Assembly (NCBI RefSeq): GCF_000379805.1
Contig: NZ_KB903534.1
Span: forward strand, 20,043 to 84,042
Source: Lewinella cohaerens DSM 23179
GTDB taxonomy: Bacteria; Bacteroidota; Bacteroidia; Chitinophagales; Saprospiraceae
DNA length: 64,000 nt
Direction of reading: 5' to 3'
Below are positions 26,618 through 34,850 of the stretch, piece by piece (position 1 is the stretch's first letter; every line of letters begins with the position of its first letter). The notes under the pieces were generated by a model. The model did not search any database. It was not told where the DNA came from and saw only the letters and a program-made list of their open reading frames with translations. The position numbers and the translations under genes were made by a program.

Positions 26618-26986
26618 TCATTTTATTTTTATGATGCCATTTTTATATAGGTCCAGTGCATCGTTAATAATGAGTTTGATGGTTGCAATGGGCAAATCCT
26701 CATCAGGATTTATATTAAGCACCTTCATTCGGGTTCGCGTCCCTTGATCCAATTCGGGATGATCAAGGTGTTTACCTTCTACCATAAGTAGATAGGGCTG
26801 CCTCGTTTTCTTATCAGTCGAAAGAAAGCAAAACATCTTTTTGCGGTAGCAGAAGCAGGGCATGCCCCACTTCTGCGTTTCCGAAATATTTTCATTTTGC
26901 TCAAGAATGATACTTCGCAAGGCCAAGAGACAGCTTTGATTCGGTTCTGTCTGGTTCGAGTAGAAATGTTCTATATCTAAGTTCAT
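26618..26986 (-). CDS. DUF1801/YdhG-like small protein
   Basis: This 122-aa protein matches the DUF1801 fold: LRSIILEQNENISETQKWGM, then the aromatic-rich PCFCYRKKMFCFLSTDKKTR, LLMVEGKHLDHPEL and a C-terminal ATIKLIINDALDLYK helix. The family is common in Bacteroidota, sometimes with iron-related annotations, but has no proven function. It starts 8 bases after the stop of the WYL-type regulator on the same strand, so the two probably form an operon under that regulator's control. Confidence 0.8.
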   Translation of the reverse strand: MNLDIEHFYSNQTEPNQSCLLALRSIILEQNENISETQKWGMPCFCYRKKMFCFLSTDKKTRQPYLLMVEGKHLDHPELDQGTRTRMKVLNINPDEDLPIATIKLIINDALDLYKNGIIKIK

Positions 26987-26994
26987 CAGCTGTA

Positions 26995-28218
26995 CTATTT
27001 GACCCCAACCAGAAATTCAATTTCTGCATCTAAGGGGTTTTGGGCTTTCTCTCCAAAAACCTCAAAGTCGGCATCATAAGCGCGATCGATGTCCATCTCC
27101 CAAATTTTTGTCCATTGCTTGACGATGATGCCATCATTCAGGTTTCCCTTCGTAGTCGTTTTTATATAATTACCTCCGGAAAGGGATTTTCCGACCATGC
27201 TTGCTGGAATATCCTCCAACGTTACCACCTTACAGCCAATCATAGCGGTGTATGGCTTGTTGTGGTCGCCTTCGTAATCGGTGTAAAGCGAATAAACGGT
27301 GTTGTCTACCTTGTTGGGAATTTTGCCAAGGATTTGTTCGCCCATAAATTTGCCCCAAAGTTCGCCGATATCCTGAGCGGCTTGCCCATGCTCATTGGTT
27401 GTTCTGATGGCGATTCCGATAAACTTAAAAGGCTCAATTTTTACTGTTTGCACGTCGTTGTTTTTTTGATGTAGTGCAAATGTAGCGGCATCAGGTGACA
27501 GCCTTGTGTCAGGGGTAGTTTCCCATTTTTTTCGGCAGTCCTCCAGGTATTCATCAAGCGTAAGCGAATGAGGGGTGAAGTTTTTGCCAGTGAAGGCTAA
27601 ACCTTGGATGCGATCCAACCGGAAAGCCCTAAAATCCTCCTTTTGCAAACAGAAGGCGATTAATATCCAGTTGCCTTTGGTGGTGTATACCGCAAAGGGT
27701 TCCACCTTGCGTTCCGTACGAGAATTATTTAGCGACAGATAATTGATGGTGACGATCTTAAAATCAGCGATAGCCGATTGGAGCTGGATTAAATGGTCAC
27801 TGGTTTTTTCCTGGGTAGGGTTATCGCGTATTTGAATGCGATCAGCCAGAAATTCCGTCTTGATCTGGTGATTAATCTTTAAGACAGACTTGATTTTGGT
27901 AAGCGCACTTTGGTAATGCTTTGCCAGCGATTGATCCTTGTTTTTAAGGAGGAGGAGTTCTGCGGTGATCAAGGCTTGGGTCTCCTCTTCGGAAAACATG
28001 ACGGGCGGCAGCTTGTAACCTTCCATAATGGAATAGCCTTTTCCCTCCTCTGTAAGAATAGGAATCCCCGAGCTTTCGAGGGTTCTGATATCCCGGTATA
28101 CCGTCCTGATACTAACCTTGTGTTTTTCGGCAATATCCCTGGCGGTAACAATCCGCTTGGATTGTAATTGGGTAATAATTGCGGTCAATCTTGCCAGGCG
28201 GGGTTTATCTGATGCCAT
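26995..28218 (-). CDS. YafY-type HTH-WYL transcriptional regulator fused to a GyrI-like effector-binding domain
   Basis: The N-terminal HTH_11 (RLARLTAIITQLQSKRIVTA, VSIRTVYRDIRTLESSGIPI, EGKGYSIMEGYKLPPVMFSE) is followed by a WYL domain at ~residues 150-230 (VTINYLSLNNSRTERKVEPF, GNWILIAFCLQKEDFRAFRL). The last ~150 residues (VKIEPFKFIGIAIRTTNEHG, YSLYTDYEGDHNKPYTAMIG, WTKIWEMDIDRAYDADFEVF) look like a GyrI/AraC effector-binding-like domain, which binds small hydrophobic or cationic molecules. That makes it a three-part one-component sensor of 407 aa; usual YafY-type proteins stop near 320 aa or end in a WCX domain. It is upstream of, and probably co-transcribed with, the DUF1801 gene. Ligand unknown. 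Confidence 0.88.
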   Translation of the reverse strand: MASDKPRLARLTAIITQLQSKRIVTARDIAEKHKVSIRTVYRDIRTLESSGIPILTEEGKGYSIMEGYKLPPVMFSEEETQALITAELLLLKNKDQSLAKHYQSALTKIKSVLKINHQIKTEFLADRIQIRDNPTQEKTSDHLIQLQSAIADFKIVTINYLSLNNSRTERKVEPFAVYTTKGNWILIAFCLQKEDFRAFRLDRIQGLAFTGKNFTPHSLTLDEYLEDCRKKWETTPDTRLSPDAATFALHQKNNDVQTVKIEPFKFIGIAIRTTNEHGQAAQDIGELWGKFMGEQILGKIPNKVDNTVYSLYTDYEGDHNKPYTAMIGCKVVTLEDIPASMVGKSLSGGNYIKTTTKGNLNDGIIVKQWTKIWEMDIDRAYDADFEVFGEKAQNPLDAEIEFLVGVK

Positions 28219-28320
28219 TATCTAGGAGCTTGCCCGGTAAAGATAGTTAGTTCTCGTTTTATAGGGGAATTAGCCACAGAGGCACCGAAACACTAAAATG
28301 CACAAAAAAGTACTAGGCTC

Positions 28321-28371
28321 ATCTTAGTTTCCGAACTAAGATGTCATATCAAGCTGGTCCCCCGACCAGCT
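28321..28371. repeat. Two perfect short hairpins in an intergenic region
   Basis: ATCTTAGTT-TCCG-AACTAAGAT lies at 28321-28342 and AGCTGGTC-CCCC-GACCAGCT at 28352-28371. Both belong to the short-hairpin set also seen at 43149-43196 and within 47303-47506. The surrounding 28219-28495 gap has no gene. Confidence 0.6.
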
Positions 28372-28495
28372 CACAGGACACTAGACGACTTGGCAATAAG
28401 ATAAACGCTGCTGTTTTGTGTTTTCATGTCTTCGCGTCTAAAAACCTCCGTGTCTCGGTACCTCCGTGACGAATAGAATTAGGCCTTCGGGGCGG

Positions 28496-28954
28496 TTACA
28501 GCTTTCTCAACCTGAAGGTATACACGCCGTCACGGGTGTGTGCCTTCAAGTTCAACTTGTTTTTTGTGATTAGGTTGATGGAGGTGAAGTAGGCGAAAGA
28601 CTCGCGATTGTCCGCGTCGTAGAAATACATGTCGAGATAAAATTCTACTTCTTCCTCATCGTCGACAAAATCCCATTCACATTCGTAGAACATTTCCCAT
28701 GCGCCATCAAAGAAGGTATTTTCAGAAGCGTCTTCATAGACGGCGGCGTAGTCGCCGTAGAATTCAATCACATCGCCACGGAAATCATCAATAACATTGT
28801 CTCGGAAGAGATCCCAATCGCTGCGGTAGAAGGCTTTGTCAAATTCCCAGGCGCCCTCGAGTTTGTCTTCGCGGCGTTCCAGCCGCGCATCGGGCGTACA
28901 AGAAAAAGTGGTTGTGATAATACTTAGGATTACTAAAATTGCTAGGTGTTTCAT
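28496..28954 (-). CDS. Hypothetical acidic lipoprotein (152 aa)
   Basis: It has a short lipoprotein signal peptide (MKHLAILVILSIITTTFSC; Cys 19 would be acylated). The mature part is very acidic and aromatic (WDLFRDNVIDDFRGDVIEFY, MFYECEWDFVDDEEEVEFYL) and ends TRDGVYTFRLRKL. The pattern of a W-F-D-rich beta sandwich is like small Bacteroidota lipocalin-type lipoproteins, but no family is certain. It is transcribed alone, away from the peptide-export genes. Confidence 0.75.
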   Translation of the reverse strand: MKHLAILVILSIITTTFSCTPDARLERREDKLEGAWEFDKAFYRSDWDLFRDNVIDDFRGDVIEFYGDYAAVYEDASENTFFDGAWEMFYECEWDFVDDEEEVEFYLDMYFYDADNRESFAYFTSINLITKNKLNLKAHTRDGVYTFRLRKL

Positions 28955-29140
28955 GATCGTCGGGGTTTTATTTGGATACTAAAACAGTACTAAAAATACA
29001 CCTTGTGAGGGTAAGAGTTGTCGCGCAAGTGCTGCTTTAACGAGGGTTTAACGGTTTGGGGCTGTTACCGTATTCTTGGAAAAGTTAAATTGAGGCTTTT
29101 GTTAACTAACGCGCATCACGATGAAAAATTCACACTCACC

Positions 29141-29296
29141 ACTGATCGACTATTGATGAATAACGATTATCTCCAAGTCTACGGCTCACAATTATTGAAT
29201 GGAGAACTGTACCCCATCGAAAATGCAAAGACGGTTGATCAACGCCGAGACTCTTTGGGTTTGGAGTCGTTGGAGGAGTATTTGGAGTATTTTTAG
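29141..29296 (+). pseudogene. Truncated DUF6624 remnant upstream of the peptide exporter
   Basis: The last ~51 codons of a small ORF (TDRLLMNNDYLQVYGSQLLN, GELYPIEN, VDQRRDSLGLESLEEYLEYF) line up with the C-terminal part of the two full DUF6624 proteins in this window (DRIRLYQGRYQIYGTQVIKD, FPIEDPDQVDARRAKLNFEP and LVEYLNFF in the gene at 33873). The N-terminal TPR-like region and the HGW/QHxxLxxQEKYLP part are missing upstream, and what precedes it in frame is unrelated. I read it as a 5'-deleted third paralogue. A reduced functional protein is possible but less likely. Confidence 0.7.
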
Positions 29297-29413
29297 GGGG
29301 GGGATGTGATGGCGAGATGAATATTAAGATTCAGTGGAAGGGGTTGACAGGAGTAATTATTTTATCTACCTTAAGCCCGAATTTGTTTTGACTCTCTGAA
29401 ACATACGCGCTTA

Positions 29414-31609
29414 ATGACTCTGAATAGTTTTCCTTTCTATCCGCAAATGGATAGCATGGACTGCGGTCCTGCTTGTTTGCAAATGATTGCTAAATTCCAT
29501 GGTAAGTCGTATCGACTTGCTGATTTACGTGCTTGGTGCCACCTAGATCGAGAAGAGGTAAGCCTGAAGGGTATCGCTACTGGTGCAGAGCGCATCGGTT
29601 ACCGGACGCTGGCGGTTAAAATACCCTACCAAGCTCCTTCCAATCTTCCAAGTTTACAAACTGCTCCTTTGCCACTTGTACTACATTGGAACCAAAACCA
29701 TTTTGTTGTAGCTTATAAATTAGATAAAAAACATGTGTGGGTAGCTGACCCTGCTCAAGGCAAGTTTAAAGTAGATAAGACAACTTTTTTAAACGCCTGG
29801 GCACAGGATGGCAATCAGGGCATCGCACTACTGATTGAAAAAAGCGGCTCTTTTGAAGAATTAGAAGCACCCGAATACCCGAAAATAGGCTTCTCCTTTT
29901 TGTTATCTTACATCAAGCCTTATACTAAGCTGCTTGGTCAGGTAGGTATTGGTTTGTTGTTAGGTTCCTTGCTTTCTTTGATCTTTCCTTTTCTTACCCA
30001 GGCTATTGTTGATGTCGGGATTCAGAATCAAAATGTAGGGTTCATTTACCTGATTCTTATTGGTCAGCTTTTTCTCTTTACGTCACAACTGAGTGTACAG
30101 TTTATTCAAAACTGGATATTGTTACACATTGGTACCCGTATGAACGTGGCACTGATCAGTGATTTTTTAGCTAAGTTGATGCGCTTACCCCTAGGTTTTT
30201 TTGATGCCAAGATGACCGGAGACCTGCTACAGCGAATTGGTGACCACCGAAGGATAGAGAGCTTTTTGACACAATCGACCATGTCGGTGCTGTTCTCTGT
30301 ATTCAATCTGGTCATTTTCAGTATCGTCTTGCTGATCTATTCCCTTCCCATCTTTTTGGTCTTCCTCGCGGCGGCAGTGCTGTATTTTGGTTGGATTATT
30401 TTCTTTCTGCGAAAGCGTAAGGAGATTGATTACCGGGCATTTCAACAACTCTCGAGAAACCAGGAGACTCAGATAGAGCTCATCCAGGGGATGCAGGAAA
30501 TCAAACTACAAGGCAGTCAATTCAAGCGACGCTGGAAATGGACAGAAATACAAGCTCGTTTATTTCGCGTACAAATAAGTGGCTTGGCATTGGCTCAATA
30601 CCAGGAAGCGGGAGCCTCGTTTATCAATCAATTAAAAGATATTTTAATTACGGTACTCGCCGCTACCGCTGTGATTAAAGGAGAACTGACTTTGGGGATG
30701 ATGCTGGCGATACAATACATTATTGGCCAATTGAATGCTCCGCTACAACAGTTGGTCACGTTTATTCGGGCGGCACAAGATGCTCAGATCAGCTTGGAAA
30801 GGCTAGGAGAGATTCATACAGAAGCGGAAGAGGTTACCGATCATCACATTTCACTGGGGCAGTCTTCCTTTCAAGGAGATTTGGTGTTGGATAAGGTTTC
30901 CTTCCGGTACAATGAATTGCATGATTGGGTATTGGAAGACTTGTCACTTACTATTCCAGATAGTAAAGTAACCGCTATTGTTGGAGCCAGTGGCAGCGGA
31001 AAGACCACCCTGTTAAAGCTATTGTTGGGCTTTTATCCCGTAGAAAAAGGCCAGCTCAAAGTCAACGGGTTTAACCTGAAACAATTGAACATGGATCACT
31101 GGCGAGAGCAGTGTGGGGTCGTCATGCAGGATGGTTTTATCTTTTCTGACTCTATCGCGAATAATATTGCCGAAAGCGATGACCAGGTTGATTACGAAAA
31201 ACTGTCGGGAGCAGTCCACGCGGCCAGCATTGATACTTTTATTGAAGGGCTACCGCTTGGGTATCAAACAATGATTGGTGCCAGAGGGAATGGCCTCAGT
31301 CAGGGGCAAAAACAGCGCCTATTGATTGCGAGGGCCGTATATAAAAATCCTCAGTTTTTGTTTTTTGATGAAGCCACGAATGCTTTAGATGCCAATAACG
31401 AAAAAGTAATTGTCGAACGCCTGAATTCCTTCTTTGGTGGGCGAACGGTGGTGATCGTTGCCCACCGGTTGAGTACTGTCCGAAATGCGGACCAAATAGT
31501 AGTGTTGGATGAGGGCCGAATTACAGAGCAGGGTACGCACGAGGAGCTCACAAAAAAGAAAGGGGCTTACTACACCTTGGTGAAAAATCAACTTGAATTA
31601 GGGAATTAA
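29414..31609 (+). CDS. C39-peptidase-containing ABC transporter (bacteriocin/RiPP exporter)
   Basis: This 731-aa protein has the full peptidase-containing ABC transporter layout. Residues 1-~140: C39 cysteine protease with catalytic Cys17 (QMDSMDCGPACLQMIAKFHG), His in LVLHWNQNHFVVAY and Asp in VWVADPAQGKF. Then six transmembrane helices (~165-440). Then an ATPase domain: Walker A VGASGSGKTTLLK, Q-loop VVMQDGFIFS, signature NGLSQGQKQRLLIARA, Walker B QFLFFDEATNALD and switch His VAHRLST. The C39 domain cuts leader peptides after Gly-Gly as the cargo is pumped out. Precursors with GG leaders lie 3.5-12 kb downstream and HlyD follows, so this is very likely their exporter. The 220-base gap to HlyD holds a MITE-like element. 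Confidence 0.95.
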   Translation: MTLNSFPFYPQMDSMDCGPACLQMIAKFHGKSYRLADLRAWCHLDREEVSLKGIATGAERIGYRTLAVKIPYQAPSNLPSLQTAPLPLVLHWNQNHFVVAYKLDKKHVWVADPAQGKFKVDKTTFLNAWAQDGNQGIALLIEKSGSFEELEAPEYPKIGFSFLLSYIKPYTKLLGQVGIGLLLGSLLSLIFPFLTQAIVDVGIQNQNVGFIYLILIGQLFLFTSQLSVQFIQNWILLHIGTRMNVALISDFLAKLMRLPLGFFDAKMTGDLLQRIGDHRRIESFLTQSTMSVLFSVFNLVIFSIVLLIYSLPIFLVFLAAAVLYFGWIIFFLRKRKEIDYRAFQQLSRNQETQIELIQGMQEIKLQGSQFKRRWKWTEIQARLFRVQISGLALAQYQEAGASFINQLKDILITVLAATAVIKGELTLGMMLAIQYIIGQLNAPLQQLVTFIRAAQDAQISLERLGEIHTEAEEVTDHHISLGQSSFQGDLVLDKVSFRYNELHDWVLEDLSLTIPDSKVTAIVGASGSGKTTLLKLLLGFYPVEKGQLKVNGFNLKQLNMDHWREQCGVVMQDGFIFSDSIANNIAESDDQVDYEKLSGAVHAASIDTFIEGLPLGYQTMIGARGNGLSQGQKQRLLIARAVYKNPQFLFFDEATNALDANNEKVIVERLNSFFGGRTVVIVAHRLSTVRNADQIVVLDEGRITEQGTHEELTKKKGAYYTLVKNQLELGN

Positions 31610-31804
31610 CGTGAGGTTTGCTTTTGTGTATTCCCAGAGGATACTTTACGCAAGCTAAACCTCACTGTACTAGGTACTTAGTATAGGGTAGAGGGATTTT
31701 GACTACCCCAGATTCGAGATTATACCAAGTACCATGTACGTTGGGGTTTGATGCAACTCAGTTCACTAATAATGAGAACCTTACATTCAAACCTCACGTG
31801 AATT
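31604..31804. mobile_element. MITE-like inverted-repeat element between exporter genes
   Basis: AATTAACGTGAGGTTTG (31604-31620) and its near-perfect reverse complement CAAACCTCACGTGAATT (31788-31804) bound ~200 bases with no ORF. The left arm includes the stop codon of the ABC transporter gene. The element also carries a partial copy of repeat family 2 (GGGTAGAGGGA, ~31685-31695). It could be a non-autonomous mobile element or a long-range RNA structure affecting the downstream HlyD gene. Confidence 0.55.
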
Positions 31805-31827
31805 AATAAACTGAAAAGAATATACTT

Positions 31828-33105
31828 ATGCCACATCATCCAGAACATATTGCGGTCAATGACCTGCTGGGAAAACCACCGGGTTGGCTTTTACGCTCCG
31901 GTATTAGCCTTGTCTTTGTCATTGTTCTTTCGGGCTTGCTGCTTTCCGCATTTATCCATTATCCTGATCGGTTGAATGGACAGGTCGTTATCCAGCGAGA
32001 AAGAACGCCAGTAGCTTTGGTTCCTACTATCAATACCTTTATTGATTCCCTGTTTGTGAAAGATGGAGACGAGGTGAAGAAGGGGGATATCGTGGCAATA
32101 TTGCACAGCGATGCAAATTGGCAGGAAATGATGGCACTTAGCCTGGTTTTGGAAAGCAATTCGGAGGAAGAAGGTTTGGAAGCGTTTACGGAACTGGGAA
32201 CCTTGCAATCGCTCTATGGCCGTTGGATAGCCATCAAGAGAGAATATGCGTATTACGCCAAAAATAACCCCACCGCCCAGAACAAAGAAAATATTCGTCG
32301 GGACATCAAATACAATGGCGATTTGATGCAAACCACCAGGGATGAATTGGATTTGTTGGATCGACAAATAGCATTAGAAAAAAACGATTATGAAAGACAG
32401 CGGGGGCTAGCCAAGGAAGGGGTGATCAGTATCCAGGAGCTGGAAGAAAAAGAAAAACGGTGGTTAGGCTTCCAACAACAAAGAGAAACGCTCCATGCAC
32501 GATTGATCGAATACCAGCTGAGAATTAATAATTTGAATCAGCAAATCGAAAAGCTGGTATTGGACAATAAGGACCGGTTTTTTGAACTAGAACAATCCTA
32601 TCGCCAGCTTACCGAAGAATTGAGCGGCCGGATGCAAGAGTGGAAAGACACCTATTTACTCCGCGCAACAATTGCTGGACAGATCATTTTTTCAGAAGCT
32701 GTTGATACCAAGCAGCAAGTCTCTTCTTCGGCTCCTTTGTTGTATGTAGAACCCACAGGAGCAGATCAGACCACTTTGTTGGCCAAGATTAGTATTCCAG
32801 CCACCGGGCTAGGTAAAATTACCACTGGCGATAGATTAATCATCCAATTAGATGCCTACCCCGAGAAGGAGTATGGTACCATTAGCACACAGGTGGATGA
32901 AATAAGGGCCATGCCTTCCGTCGATAAAGAAGGGGGCGCTACTTACCAGCTTATCGCCGCCCTGCGGGAACCAGTGGAAACGACCTACAAAAAACACCTA
33001 CCACTTAGCCTTCAGATGACGGGCACTGCGACCATCATCACCAAAGACCGAAGTATACTCTCCAGAGTTTTTGAACAACTACTCTCTTTGATTAACCAAA
33101 ATTAA
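31828..33105 (+). CDS. HlyD family periplasmic adaptor (membrane fusion protein)
   Basis: This 425-aa protein links an inner membrane ABC exporter to an outer membrane channel. It has one N-terminal transmembrane helix (SGISLVFVIVLSGLLLSAFI, ~residues 22-41), a lipoyl half-motif (VPTINTFIDSLFVKDGDEVK, KGDIVAILHS), a long coiled coil (~120-275; IALEKNDYERQRGLAKEGVI, NLNQQIEKLVLDNKDRFFEL), the second lipoyl half (LRATIAGQIIFSEAVDTKQQ) and a beta-barrel domain (GDRLIIQLDAYPEKEYGTIS). It follows the C39 transporter in the same orientation and almost certainly works with it. No TolC gene is visible in the window, so the outer membrane component must be elsewhere. Confidence 0.93.
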   Translation: MPHHPEHIAVNDLLGKPPGWLLRSGISLVFVIVLSGLLLSAFIHYPDRLNGQVVIQRERTPVALVPTINTFIDSLFVKDGDEVKKGDIVAILHSDANWQEMMALSLVLESNSEEEGLEAFTELGTLQSLYGRWIAIKREYAYYAKNNPTAQNKENIRRDIKYNGDLMQTTRDELDLLDRQIALEKNDYERQRGLAKEGVISIQELEEKEKRWLGFQQQRETLHARLIEYQLRINNLNQQIEKLVLDNKDRFFELEQSYRQLTEELSGRMQEWKDTYLLRATIAGQIIFSEAVDTKQQVSSSAPLLYVEPTGADQTTLLAKISIPATGLGKITTGDRLIIQLDAYPEKEYGTISTQVDEIRAMPSVDKEGGATYQLIAALREPVETTYKKHLPLSLQMTGTATIITKDRSILSRVFEQLLSLINQN

Positions 33106-33123
33106 CGCGCTTCTCAAAATCAA

Positions 33124-33262
33124 TACAGCACAAAAATAAATTGAGACTTCGTTTTTTAAATAGATGAGTAAGCGGTTCATTTCAAGCGTGTCAGCTATTA
33201 AAAAACCTCAGAGACCTCGAAGAAGCAGCGAAGCTAAGACTCAATTTGTTTTTTGCGCAATA
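33124..33262 (+). repeat. Long-hairpin repeat element, copy 2 (upstream of HTH gene)
   Basis: It starts ATACAGCACAAAAATA and ends TTTTTTGCGCAATA. The centre TAGATGAGTAAGCGGTTCAT with AAGCGTGTCAGCTATT matches copies 1 and 3. The arms pair as AAATTGAGAC/GACTCAATTT (spaced) and TTTTTTAAATAG/CTATTAAAAAA; the right arm carries ~20 extra bases (CTCGAAGAAGCAGCGAAG). It ends 9 bases before the ATG at 33272, the same relation to a start codon as copy 1. Confidence 0.7.
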
Positions 33263-33271
33263 CAAAGGCCT

Positions 33272-33601
33272 ATGACACAGATCGAAAAAATTTACTTACT
33301 GGATCGCCTCCATCACCTCATTCGTAGAAAAGGCACGGGTAACCCCAAAGCATTAGCCGATCGCCTGGACGTTTCGGAACGTACGGTTTATAATTTGATT
33401 GATACCCTCCGGGGATTAGGCACAGAAATCACCTACTGTAAGGACAAGGAGAGTTATTGTTATGAGGAGGAGGTGGTGTTGAATTTTTTGCCGGTTTTTG
33501 ATGGGGATAGGGTGAAGGGGGGAGGTGTTGGTAACTACTTAGCTAAAAAAATATTTAAAAATGTTGATGGGAAATTTTATGCTGCAAGATTGATTCAGTG
33601 A
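33272..33601 (+). CDS. Small helix-turn-helix DNA-binding protein
   Basis: I start the gene at MTQIEKIYLLDRL (109 aa); the frame stays open 36 codons further upstream, but that stretch is the long-hairpin repeat. Residues ~1-60 are an HTH_11/DeoR-like winged helix: LDRLHHLIRRKGTGNPKALA, DRLDVSERTVYNLIDTLRGL and GTEITYCKDKESYCYE. The remaining ~45 residues have no ligand-binding domain. Similar small HTH proteins are found next to Bacteroidota peptide-maturation clusters. Its place between the exporter pair and the first maturation cassette makes it a candidate local regulator, but this is inference. The upstream repeat may control its translation. Confidence 0.8.
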   Translation: MTQIEKIYLLDRLHHLIRRKGTGNPKALADRLDVSERTVYNLIDTLRGLGTEITYCKDKESYCYEEEVVLNFLPVFDGDRVKGGGVGNYLAKKIFKNVDGKFYAARLIQ

Positions 33602-33787
33602 TTGGTAATATTTTTGTATTGTACTGTTTTGGTGATGTACTCTTATACGTAATTAAAACAGAAGTACAAGGGGATGCCGAAAACTGATATTTCCTCAGAC
33701 CTGTGTCAATGAATCCACTGTTGATAAAAAGTGGAAAGAAGTATTACTTTTTTGAAGACGATGCAGGTATGGTGTATTGAGGGGAGA

Positions 33788-33795
33788 TAACTTTG
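33788..33795 (+). promoter_or_regulatory. Candidate -7 box (TAACTTTG) before the first DUF6624 gene
   Basis: A perfect TAnnTTTG word lies 77 bases upstream of the ATG at 33873. No -33 TTG at the canonical distance was found. It could drive the first maturation cassette. Confidence 0.35.
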
Positions 33796-33872
33796 TTTTG
33801 TAAAGAATAGGAGAAATCACCAGCAATAGGGTTGATGAACGCTATTAGGCTTAACAAAAAACAAAGAGGAAT

Positions 33873-34850
33873 ATGCGATATAAATGGATGCTTTTGATTG
33901 TACCTTCTATGGTGTTTATCGTACCATCTTCCTATGCCCAATTGCGGTATGTTTACGGCGAGCCGTTTGATAGTCTTTACAAGCAGGCGGTAGCCGCCGA
34001 AGAAGCCGAAGACTACAGCCTTGCGTTAGCAAGGTATGATGCGGCATTTGGAGCGTTCGGGGATGACTTTCCCACAGCACCTATCTACACATCGGCTTTT
34101 TATGTGGCTTACAATTCCAGTGAATGGGATAAAGCAATATTCTATTTAGGTAAATATACAAACGATTGCATAGTTAATGAAAAGGAGTATAGATTGTTGA
34201 TGGGAGCCGAAAAGTTTACTCCTCTCCGCAACCATCCCCAGTGGCCTGCTATATTGTCGAAAATTGATAGCAAACGTAAGGCGTACGGCGAGGTCTATGA
34301 AGAACTCCTACACATAGGTGCGCGCGACCAAGCATTGCGGCAGATGATGAAGTGCGCGGAGGGAAAACTCAAAGATTCGCTCCAAATTCGCTACTTCTAC
34401 CAACTGATGAACCAAGAAGATAGCCTCAACCTACTGGCTGTGGAGGCCATTATCGAAAAGCACGGCTGGTTGGGCAATTATCAGGTTGGCGAGGATGGCA
34501 ACCGCATACTGATGCAAGTCATTCAGCACAACGATTTGGCTACGCAGGAAAAATACCTCCCTCTGATACGCGCATCTGTGGAGCAGGGACAGACAGATGC
34601 GACGTCACTCGCCTTTTTGGAAGACCGCATCCGACTGTACCAAGGACGCTACCAAATATACGGTACCCAAGTCATCAAGGATGGCGAAATCTACCGGGTA
34701 TTCCCCATCGAAGACCCCGATCAAGTGGATGCCCGCCGTGCCAAGCTCAACTTCGAGCCATTGGTTGAATATTTGAATTTTTTCGACATTAAAATCAATA
34801 GCCCCGATGAGCTACAGTTGGACTACCTGCTGGAGCGGTGGACTGAATAG
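33873..34850 (+). CDS. Exported DUF6624 protein, paralogue 1
   Basis: This 325-aa protein starts with a signal peptide (MRYKWMLLIVPSMVFIVPSS, cut near SYAQ). Residues ~30-130 look like two TPR-type helical hairpins (AVAAEEAEDYSLALARYDAA, NSSEWDKAIFYLGKYTND). The C-terminal ~180 residues match DUF6624: DQALRQMMKC, IIEKHGWLGNYQVGEDGNRI, QVIQHNDLATQEKYLPLIRA, FLEDRIRLYQGRYQIYGTQV, FPIEDPDQVDARRAKLNFEP. DUF6624 has no established function. A paralogue at 42021-43061 sits at the mirror position on the other side of the two maturation cassettes, suggesting a role tied to them, such as processing, immunity or sensing in the periplasm; this is inference. It precedes the first precursor gene by 243 bases. 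Confidence 0.85.
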   Translation: MRYKWMLLIVPSMVFIVPSSYAQLRYVYGEPFDSLYKQAVAAEEAEDYSLALARYDAAFGAFGDDFPTAPIYTSAFYVAYNSSEWDKAIFYLGKYTNDCIVNEKEYRLLMGAEKFTPLRNHPQWPAILSKIDSKRKAYGEVYEELLHIGARDQALRQMMKCAEGKLKDSLQIRYFYQLMNQEDSLNLLAVEAIIEKHGWLGNYQVGEDGNRILMQVIQHNDLATQEKYLPLIRASVEQGQTDATSLAFLEDRIRLYQGRYQIYGTQVIKDGEIYRVFPIEDPDQVDARRAKLNFEPLVEYLNFFDIKINSPDELQLDYLLERWTE

